From the NCBI GenBank assembly GCA_964654065.1, contig CAZZHN010000001.1:1-64000 (forward strand): 64,000 nt of DNA, read 5' to 3'. This stretch comes from Bog-375 sp964654065. Its GTDB lineage: Bacteria > Acidobacteriota > Terriglobia > Bryobacterales > Bryobacteraceae. Under the pieces are notes generated by a model. It did no database searches. It was given only the letters and a program-made list of their open reading frames with translations, and was not told where the DNA came from. Position numbers and translations under genes: made by a program. Each line of letters begins with the position of its first letter. Position 1 is the first letter of the stretch. Below, piece by piece: positions 8,043 to 14,438 of the stretch.

Positions 8043-8104
8043 GCCCTGAAGAAGGGCTTCCAAACAAGTTTCACTCCAAGGCCCCGATTTTCGGGGCCTT
8101 TTTC
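8043..8104 (+). terminator. Intrinsic terminator of the micro-gene
   Basis: A 10-bp stem AAGGCCCCGA / TCGGGGCCTT (8078-8100) with a three- to four-base loop is followed by TTTTTC on the plus strand. A smaller hairpin GCCCT-gaaga-AGGGC (8043-8057) precedes it, 12 bases after the stop codon. There is no T-run on the minus-strand side, so it serves the plus-strand unit. Confidence 0.85.
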
Positions 8105-8129
8105 ATTGTTTCAGACAAATCCCTCCTGT

Positions 8130-9101
8130 TTAGCCGCTCCCTGCTTTGCACTGCACCAACACTCGAAATGTCTCACCCATTCCCACCAGGAGCGTCTTGA
8201 GTTGCAGGCGGCGGCGCTGTGCCTCGGCCGGATCGTCCACCTCGAGTACGGAGGCGAACTGGTCTTCTTCGCCGGCATTCAACAATGTTCGAGCCAGCGT
8301 TTGAAAACTTACGCGGCGCAGGCCTTCCCGCTCTCCGCGCTCTTCAAGGGCAGTGAAATTGACATGGGCGGTGATATCGCGGTCGCCGGGATCGGCCAGC
8401 ACGTTCTCTCGCACAACGTGAGTGCGATAGCCCATTAATGTGCCGTTGGGAAAGCGCGCGGATTCGGCGCGCGTGTAGCCGTAGTCGACAGTGATCACCC
8501 AGCCCGCATCGAGAGCCCCGACGATGCGATCCACCCATTCCAGCGCGGCTACGCCGATCTCATACCAGTTGCCCTCTGCGGGCGCCGCGCAGTAGCGGGC
8601 CAGATAGTCGGCGGCCTCTTTACCGGCGGTTTCGCCGGTTTGCCAGACGAAGCGCCCGTCGGAAAATCCTACGCGCTGCTGGCGGAACTCGCCGCCGCGG
8701 AAGACAACCACGTCCACCGGCAAGGCATCGAAGAATTCGTTGGAAAACAAGACACCGCTCCAATGTTTTGGCAGGTTTTCGCCGATTTCGATCGGGATGT
8801 GACCGAACGGCGCAAACGCGGCAGCCATCTCGCCGCGTCCCGCGCCTAGTTCGACCACGGTGCAATCCGCCGGTTCGCCGGTGGAGCGGCAGAGCTGGCG
8901 GACGCGCGCGGCCATGAGCAAGCCGAACACGGGCTGTATCTGTTCGGCGGTGTAGAAATCACCCTGCCTGCCGAACGGATCGCGCTTACGGCGGTAATAG
9001 CCGTGCTGCGGGTGGTAGAGTGCAACATCCATGAACCGGCGAAAGCTGACCGGGCCAGCCCTGTCGATCTCGGCAGCCAGGATCTCGCCGGCGGGAGTCA
9101 C
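8130..9101 (-). CDS. SAM-dependent methyltransferase, MidA/NDUFAF7 family (COG1565)
   Basis: GTG 9101 overlaps the stop of the upstream gene (GTGA), indicating coupling. The 323-residue protein has the family N-terminus (ISFRRFMD-like VSFRRFMDVALYHPQHGYY), then GDFYTAEQIQPVFG, and the SAM-binding loop VVELGAGRGEMAAA. It also shows NEFFDALPVDVV and DYGY. Eukaryotic MidA/NDUFAF7 methylates an arginine in a complex I subunit; the bacterial role is not established. No electron-transport genes adjoin it. Confidence 0.88.
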   Translation of the reverse strand: MTPAGEILAAEIDRAGPVSFRRFMDVALYHPQHGYYRRKRDPFGRQGDFYTAEQIQPVFGLLMAARVRQLCRSTGEPADCTVVELGAGRGEMAAAFAPFGHIPIEIGENLPKHWSGVLFSNEFFDALPVDVVVFRGGEFRQQRVGFSDGRFVWQTGETAGKEAADYLARYCAAPAEGNWYEIGVAALEWVDRIVGALDAGWVITVDYGYTRAESARFPNGTLMGYRTHVVRENVLADPGDRDITAHVNFTALEERGEREGLRRVSFQTLARTLLNAGEEDQFASVLEVDDPAEAQRRRLQLKTLLVGMGETFRVLVQCKAGSG

Positions 9102-9373
9102 GGGCGAGCCTCCCTGCTCTCCGGAGTGCGAAGGAACATCTCGACCAGGTAGTCGTGCATGCAATCGTAGAGGTAGCGCTGGAACGTCCACGCGAACTGA
9201 GGGTGTTCGATGTCGCGGGCGTGCACCGGCGCGTAATAAATGTGGGTTCCAGGAGGCGGCTGCTTGAGCCCGATCACCAGCTCGACACCGCCGTTGTGCT
9301 GGCGGGCCGAGAAATGCAGCAGAGCGTGGTCGTAGCGCGCGATTTCCGCCTCGACCTTCTCGAGAGCCGTCAC
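9098..9373 (-). CDS. Small conserved protein of unknown function
   Basis: A 91-residue soluble protein (MTALEKVEAEIARYDHALLH at the start; PPPGTHIYYAPVHARDIEHP in the middle; aromatic helix FQRYLYDCMHDYLVEMF near the end). Its stop overlaps the methyltransferase start, so the two form a translationally coupled pair. No domain is recognised; the pairing is the main clue. Confidence 0.7.
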   Translation of the reverse strand: MTALEKVEAEIARYDHALLHFSARQHNGGVELVIGLKQPPPGTHIYYAPVHARDIEHPQFAWTFQRYLYDCMHDYLVEMFLRTPESREARP

Positions 9374-9399
9374 GGACCTATGCTAGCGTGAAATCAAAT

Positions 9400-9993
9400 A
9401 TGGCGCTGCCCGCCACCGTTCGCGTCAAACTGAGCTCGGAAGCCGCTGGAGCCATCGCCATTACGCCTGTGGTGGTGCAGGAATTGCCGATCCGGGAACT
9501 GGTGGGGCACGTGCTTACAGTCGCCGGCAAGGATGAGGATCGGCTACGCGAAATTCTGCTGCGCGGCTCGCTGCTGAGCGGCGCGTCACGCTTCCGGTGG
9601 ACCGGATGGGAGGCAGAGCGAGAGAGCTTGTGCGAGCTGCTGTCCACCTTCCCGGATCCCGACCCGACGATCGCGTTCGCACCCAGCCGCTGCACGCGCG
9701 CAGTGCTGACGGGCGGCAGACAGGCGATTGAGATCGGACGCGAAGCAGCCGCCAGCCGCGGCCTGTTCCGGCGGAGCGGATTCTGGGATGAGCTGATGCA
9801 GATGGTGAGCAGTTCAGGGCCGGTGTATGCGGGGTATTCGTACCGCGACGGCGCCGACCGCTACCGGTGCCTGTTGACGGCAGCGACGTGCGCCCGCCTG
9901 CGGGCCGCCGCGCAGAATCTGCGCCACTCCACGTTGCGCGCTCGCATACAGGCGGAGGCGTTCGCGGTGGCGGAAGTGTATACGGCGCGGTGA
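9400..9993 (+). CDS. Hypothetical protein, about 197 residues
   Basis: Codon use and the Ala/Arg/Glu-rich sequence look coding. Two starts are possible: GTG 9388 or ATG 9400, which gives MALPATVRVKLSSEAAGAIA; I prefer ATG. The N-terminal half contains ITPVVVQELPIRELVGHVL and the C-terminal half is helical. No signal peptide, membrane segment or known motif is visible. It is divergent from the methyltransferase pair, so the 26-base gap must hold both starts. Confidence 0.6.
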   Translation: MALPATVRVKLSSEAAGAIAITPVVVQELPIRELVGHVLTVAGKDEDRLREILLRGSLLSGASRFRWTGWEAERESLCELLSTFPDPDPTIAFAPSRCTRAVLTGGRQAIEIGREAAASRGLFRRSGFWDELMQMVSSSGPVYAGYSYRDGADRYRCLLTAATCARLRAAAQNLRHSTLRARIQAEAFAVAEVYTAR

Positions 9994-10039
9994 CGGGGGT
10001 GCAGAGCTGCCCGCAGCGTCGCCGGCAGTGGCGAGAACT

Positions 10040-10066
10040 AAAGAAATGTCGAGATGACTCTCGACA
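10040..10066 (-). terminator. Intrinsic terminator of dnaB
   Basis: A perfect 8-bp stem TGTCGAGA / TCTCGACA (10047-10066) with a 4-base loop is followed on the minus strand by TTTCTTT (10046-10040), 35 bases beyond the dnaB stop. Confidence 0.75.
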
Positions 10067-10100
10067 CAGCAGGCAGGACTGCCCGTGCCACGAAGCTGAA

Positions 10101-11462
10101 TTACTCCTCCAGCTCGCCGGTGTCTTCGGCGCGGTTCTCGAACTTGGTTTGGGCGTGGAGGAAGACCAGGTTGACGGTTCCTATGGGACCGTTGCGCTGC
10201 TTGGCCACGATCAGCTCCGCCAGGCCGCGCAGGTCCTCGCGGTCCTTGTTGTAGACTTCCTCGCGAAAGATGAAGCCCACCAGGTCGGCATCCTGTTCAA
10301 TGGAGCCGGATTCGCGCAGGTCGCTCAGCTGCGGCCGGTGATCGCCCTGCCTGGTCTCCACGGCGCGGCTCAACTGGGAGAGAACCAGCATGGGAACGTT
10401 CAGCTCCTTGGCGAGCAGTTTCATGCCGCGCGAGAGGGCGCTCACCTCCTGGACGCGGTTCTCGAAACGGCCCCGGCCGGTCATGAGCTGCAGGTAATCC
10501 ACAATGACGAGCCCGATATGATGCCGCTCCACCTGCAGGCGCCGCAGTTTGGCGTGCATGTCCATGAGGTGGACGCCGGGGGTGTCGTCGACATAAAGCG
10601 GCGCTTCCACCAGTTCGGTGAGGGCGTGGTGGAGCTTGCGCCGCTCCTCCTGGCTGAGGTAACCAAGGCGGAATTTCTGGCTATCCACCCGCGCGGCCGC
10701 ACACAACATGCGCGTCAGCAGCGACTCCTTGGACATTTCCAGGGAAAAGATGGCCACCGTCTGTTTCAGCTTCAGCGCGACGTGCTGCGCGATGTTCAGC
10801 GCCAGCGCGGTCTTTCCCATCGAAGGCCGGCCGGCCAGGATGAGCAGTTCCCCGCCGTGCATCCCGCCCGACAGGTCGTCGAACTTGGCGAAACCGGTGC
10901 TGATTCCCTTGATGCGCTTGCTGGGATCGAGAAACGCGTTGATGCCGCCTTCGTAGCCGGCGACGATATCGTTGGCATTCTCCAGGCCGGTTTTGAGCCG
11001 CGTGTCACCCAGCTTGAGGAGGGTTTCTTCGGCGCCCTCGAGGATCGCGTCCGGCTCCTCTTCCCCCATCAGGCAGCGGCTCATCATGTTCTGCGAGGCG
11101 AAGATGATGCGCCGGAGAATGGACTTGTCCTTGACGATGCGGATGTAGCTATCGAGGTTGGGAAGCTGCGGCAGGCCGTCGTCGAGCGAAACCAGGTAGC
11201 TGAGGCCGTCGCAGGCTTCGAGCTCATTGAACTTCATGAGCTCGTTGGCTACCGTAACGCGGTCGATCTTTTCGCCGCGCTGCTGCAACTCACCCATGCG
11301 GCGGAAGATGCGCCGGTGCTTCTCGAGGCTGAAATCGTCGGCCTCGAGAGTCCCGGCAGCTTGCACGTACATCGCTTCGTCCATCAGGATCGAACCGAGC
11401 ACAAATCGCTCAGCGTCGAGGTTGACGGGAAGTCCCTTCTCAATTGCGTTCGGAACGGTCAT
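10101..11462 (-). CDS. dnaB: Replicative DNA helicase DnaB
   Basis: DnaB is the hexameric helicase that unwinds the replication fork and recruits primase. The 453 residues show the N-terminal helical domain (AERFVLGSILMDEAMYV), Walker A GRPSMGKTALALN near 210, Walker B VIVDYLQLM, and the arginine-finger and RecA-core segments LSQLSRAVE and LRESGSIEQDADLVGFIFRE. Length and order are normal and there is no intein. It is a single-gene unit with its own terminator. Confidence 0.98.
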   Translation of the reverse strand: MTVPNAIEKGLPVNLDAERFVLGSILMDEAMYVQAAGTLEADDFSLEKHRRIFRRMGELQQRGEKIDRVTVANELMKFNELEACDGLSYLVSLDDGLPQLPNLDSYIRIVKDKSILRRIIFASQNMMSRCLMGEEEPDAILEGAEETLLKLGDTRLKTGLENANDIVAGYEGGINAFLDPSKRIKGISTGFAKFDDLSGGMHGGELLILAGRPSMGKTALALNIAQHVALKLKQTVAIFSLEMSKESLLTRMLCAAARVDSQKFRLGYLSQEERRKLHHALTELVEAPLYVDDTPGVHLMDMHAKLRRLQVERHHIGLVIVDYLQLMTGRGRFENRVQEVSALSRGMKLLAKELNVPMLVLSQLSRAVETRQGDHRPQLSDLRESGSIEQDADLVGFIFREEVYNKDREDLRGLAELIVAKQRNGPIGTVNLVFLHAQTKFENRAEDTGELEE

Positions 11463-11773
11463 GCCAATCGACCAAGCTTAACTGCGCGCATGGCGCGGTA
11501 ACAGAAAAAACACGGGCCGCGTTTTGAAGGGTTTGGGCTCTGCATAAAACGGAGCGGGGCGGGTGGTTGTGCGTGATGCCGCAACTGCCGCACAATCAGC
11601 GCATCCCGATTGGATTTCCGCAACGATTCACGCATCTTCCACAGCCTTTCCACGCGGCGGAACCGCTCTCTCTTTTTTTACCGGATTTCGCAACAAGATG
11701 CCAGAGTTTTGTTTTGGAGTGACGCAATCCATGCTTCCGGCAAATCCGGGATAATCGCTGGAGGAGGAATTCC
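11463..11773. other. Intergenic region between dnaB and the DUF421 gene
   Basis: 311 bases separate the two divergent genes and must hold both promoters. A GATAAT hexamer at 11750-11755 is too close to the DUF421 start to be a confident -10. The T-rich tract near 11675 has no preceding stem. I see no small ORF with a ribosome site and no repeat. Confidence 0.5.
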
Positions 11774-12373
11774 ATGCCCACTTGGGCGCTCACGACTGGC
11801 ATGTGGCACGATATTTTCGCGGTGGGTGTTCCGGTTCTCGAAAAAATCGTACGCCCGATCATCGTCTACCTCTTTCTGGTGCTGCTGCTGCGGGCCTTCG
11901 GCAAGCGCGAGCTGGCGCAATTGAATCCGTTCGACCTGGTGGTGCTGCTCTCGCTGTCGAACACAGTGCAAAACGCGATTATCGGCAACGACAATTCCCT
12001 GACCGGTGGCTTGATCGGAGCCTTCACACTATTGGGCGCGAACTACATGGTGGTGCGTTTTCTGTTTCGCCACCGCCGGCTGGACCAGGTCTTCGAAGGC
12101 AAACCCAGCACGCTGGTGGAACACGGCAAAGTGATCCGGAGCGCTCTGGCCAAAGAGCTGCTGACGCGGGCCGAACTGATGACGGTGCTGCACCGCCAGG
12201 GTTTCGACGGCCTGAACGACGTGGAGCGCTGCGTTCTTGAACCGGGCGGGACATTCTACGTACAGCGGAAGTCGCCTCCGGCGGAGGAAGTGGAGCACCG
12301 GGAGGTGATGGGGCGGCTGGATGAACTCACCGCCAAGCTGGACCGGCTGCTGGCCGCCAGGAGCGGCAATTGA
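11774..12373 (+). CDS. DUF421 (YetF-like) membrane protein
   Basis: A GGAGGAGG ribosome site lies 6 bases before ATG 11774. The 199-residue protein has three membrane helices in the first 90 residues with the family signature LLRAFGKRELAQLNPFDLVVLLSLSN split around the first two. A cytoplasmic DUF421 domain follows (VEHGKVIRSALAKELLTRAEL, FDGLNDVERCVLEPGGTFYV), then a short coiled-coil tail. Family members are conserved membrane proteins without an agreed function; some Bacillus homologues act in spore or envelope maintenance. Confidence 0.9.
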   Translation: MPTWALTTGMWHDIFAVGVPVLEKIVRPIIVYLFLVLLLRAFGKRELAQLNPFDLVVLLSLSNTVQNAIIGNDNSLTGGLIGAFTLLGANYMVVRFLFRHRRLDQVFEGKPSTLVEHGKVIRSALAKELLTRAELMTVLHRQGFDGLNDVERCVLEPGGTFYVQRKSPPAEEVEHREVMGRLDELTAKLDRLLAARSGN

Positions 12374-12407
12374 ATCCGCGGCGGGTGGGCAGTGTAGAAT
12401 CGAGAGT

Positions 12408-12497
12408 GGAGGAATGGCCGAGTGGTTGAAGGCGGCGGTCTTGAAAACCGTTAACGGGGTAACTCGTTCGGGGGTTCGAATCCCTCTTCCTCCGCCA
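12408..12497 (+). tRNA. tRNA-Ser (anticodon UGA)
   Basis: The acceptor stem GGAGGAA / TTCCTCC, D-arm GGCCGAGTGGTTGAAGGC, anticodon loop CTTGAAA with TGA at 12442-12444, a long class II variable arm and the T-arm GGTTCGAATCC give a complete tRNA-Ser. The CCA end is encoded (12495-12497). It reads UCN codons, chiefly UCA. Confidence 0.97.
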
Positions 12498-12535
12498 TCC
12501 AAGTCCGACTCCAGTCCGAAGAAAGCCTGGCAGCC

Positions 12536-12898
12536 ATGCCGACACTGATAGCGGCGCCGACGCGCGTGTCGGCGGCCGGCAACAAGCCCAAACTCATTGA
12601 CGAATACATTGGCCGCGTGAACAGCGGCCATAGTGCGGCCAGCGTGGCGCACATGCGCAGTCCGGCGGGCTGGCTGGAGCCGGGACAGGCGCCAGAGTTC
12701 GACGAATTCACGGTGGTGCTGCGCGGCATGCTGCGCGTGGAGCACCGCGACGGCGCGCTGGAAGTGAGAGCCGGACAAGCTGTGGTTGTGGGCCGCGGCG
12801 AATGGGTCCGTTACAGCACGCCGGAACCGGAAGGCGCCGAGTATATCGCGGTCTGCCTGCCGGCGTTTTCACCAGACACGGTCAACCGCGACGCGTGA
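12536..12898 (+). CDS. Small cupin-domain protein
   Basis: 120 residues. A single cupin barrel spans about residues 45-110: EFDEFTVVLRGMLRVEHRDG and VRAGQAVVVGRGEWVRYSTP. The usual metal-binding His pair of motif 1 is not obvious (EFDEF instead of HxH), so metal binding is uncertain. It begins 38 bases after tRNA-Ser. The reaction is unknown; regulatory or sugar-related roles are common for such proteins. Confidence 0.75.
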   Translation: MPTLIAAPTRVSAAGNKPKLIDEYIGRVNSGHSAASVAHMRSPAGWLEPGQAPEFDEFTVVLRGMLRVEHRDGALEVRAGQAVVVGRGEWVRYSTPEPEGAEYIAVCLPAFSPDTVNRDA

Positions 12899-13071
12899 TC
12901 GGCTGCGGACAGCCCAGGCCAGCCCCCTGCACACTCGGACCGAGCCGGTAAGAACAGACCCAAGCTCCGCTGTTTCAAACACCTCCGTTCGGCAGTGTTC
13001 GCGAACCCGCTGCTTAGCAGCGCCCCGTTGCAGGGTGTCCGCAGGACGATCCTCGATGCGGTGCAACGGCG

Positions 13072-13413
13072 CTATGCGGGTGATGCCGCCAAAGCCATGG
13101 CAGGCGCCGTCTTGCCGCGAGTCCTGAACTGGTAGCGCTCAATTCGGACTGCGGCCTGTTTGGGCTCAGAGCGGATCACGCGGCCAATCGCGACAAACCT
13201 CAAAGGGCAGTTTCCATCCAGTTGCGCCGGCCAATCCACGGACAATTCGACAGAACGGCCCACGGGCAGCATATCTTCGGTGGTGAAGAGGATTCCGCCG
13301 CTACCTATGTTAAGCGTACGGCCGGAACCGCTGAGGGGATTATTCTTGGAATGCAGCAGCCGATACCGTACGCCTTCGCGCAAAGGAAACCGGCCGGTTC
13401 CACGTCGCTCCAT
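13072..13413 (-). CDS. PilZ-domain protein
   Basis: ATG 13413 is chosen since GGAGGA lies 5 bases before it. The 113-residue protein is a single PilZ barrel: an N-terminal Arg-rich stretch (MERRGTGRFPLREGVRY), then LNIGSGGILFTTED in place of the usual D/N-x-S-x-x-G, and VELSVDWP. PilZ proteins usually bind c-di-GMP through RxxxR and D/NxSxxG. Here the serine is displaced by one position, so ligand binding needs testing. No neighbour explains its target. Confidence 0.75.
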   Translation of the reverse strand: MERRGTGRFPLREGVRYRLLHSKNNPLSGSGRTLNIGSGGILFTTEDMLPVGRSVELSVDWPAQLDGNCPLRFVAIGRVIRSEPKQAAVRIERYQFRTRGKTAPAMALAASPA

Positions 13414-13632
13414 TTGTTCCTCCGAACTTACCTCATTGTACGACGGCACTCACGAAAAAAATGCCTACATTCTTAGCGTGCGTGAACAAGGTAGGCTTGA
13501 CAATAGACTGAAAGCTCTATAACGGGGGATTAGTTTGGTACTCGGAATACGGCATTTCCCGAGTACGTCAAGGCAGTTATGCTGACCCATGACCTGGCGA
13601 AAGCCTGATTAGGTCGTCTGGTATGCTGAGGC

Positions 13633-14379
13633 ATGGACCAAAGCCTCTTCCGCTCTGTGCTGGAACAAGTGCGGAGCGGAGAAATGGCGGTGGACCAGGC
13701 GCTGGAACGGATGCGCCACCTGCCGTTTGAGGACCTGGGCTTCGCCAAGGTAGATCATCACCGCGCGCTACGCCACGGCATGCCGGAAGTGATCCTGGCG
13801 AAGGGGAAAACACCGGAGCAAGTGGTAGCGATCGCGCGTGCGCTGCTGGAAAACGCTTCCAACGTACTGATCACGCGCGTCGACCGTGAATGCGCCGCCA
13901 TAGTCTGCGAACAGATTGCGGAGGCGGACTACTCACCAGTGGCTGGCACGATTCGTTTCTGGCGCGACCGATCAATCCGTGGAAAAGGCAAGATCGCGGT
14001 GGTGTGCGCCGGCACCAGCGACCTGCCGGTGGCAGAGGAAGCGCGCATCACCGCCGAAGTGATGGGCAACGAAGTGGAATGCACGCACGATATCGGGGTA
14101 GCAGGCATCCATCGCCTGATGCACCACCGCGAGCGCCTCACATCCGCCCGGGTGGTAGTGGTGTGCGCCGGCATGGAAGGCGCGCTGCCGAGCGCAATCG
14201 GGGGTATGGTTTCCTGCCCGGTGATCGCAGTGCCCACCAGCGTCGGCTACGGCGCCAGCTTCCACGGTTTGGCCGCGCTGCTTGGCATGCTGAACAGCTG
14301 CGCCAGCAACGTGGCGGTGGTGAACATCGACAACGGCTTCGGCGCCGGCTACGTCGCCAGCCTGATCAACCGCGACTGA
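13633..14379 (+). CDS. larB: LarB: pyridinium-3,5-biscarboxylic acid mononucleotide synthase
   Basis: LarB carboxylates and hydrolyses nicotinic acid adenine dinucleotide in the first step of the nickel-pincer cofactor of lactate racemase. The 248 residues show the PurE-like core: VVCAGTSDLPVAEEARITAE, GVAGIHRL, VCAGMEGALPSAIGGM and VPTSVGYGASFHGLAALL. Length is normal. larC and larE are not adjacent. TTGACA (13497) and TATAAC (13518) with a short 15-base spacer form a possible promoter. Confidence 0.95.
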   Translation: MDQSLFRSVLEQVRSGEMAVDQALERMRHLPFEDLGFAKVDHHRALRHGMPEVILAKGKTPEQVVAIARALLENASNVLITRVDRECAAIVCEQIAEADYSPVAGTIRFWRDRSIRGKGKIAVVCAGTSDLPVAEEARITAEVMGNEVECTHDIGVAGIHRLMHHRERLTSARVVVVCAGMEGALPSAIGGMVSCPVIAVPTSVGYGASFHGLAALLGMLNSCASNVAVVNIDNGFGAGYVASLINRD

Positions 14380-14438
14380 TGGCGAGGCAGGCCGGATTGA
14401 AAATCGCGCGCCCGACGCGATACTGTGGATAAGCCGCG

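Noticed and set aside
9867..11501. 544-codon plus-strand reading opposite dnaB
   Set aside because: Antisense shadow of a well-conserved gene in high-GC DNA.
12901..12914. GGCTG-cgga-CAGCC hairpin after the cupin gene as a terminator
   Set aside because: Only 5 bp and no T-run follows.
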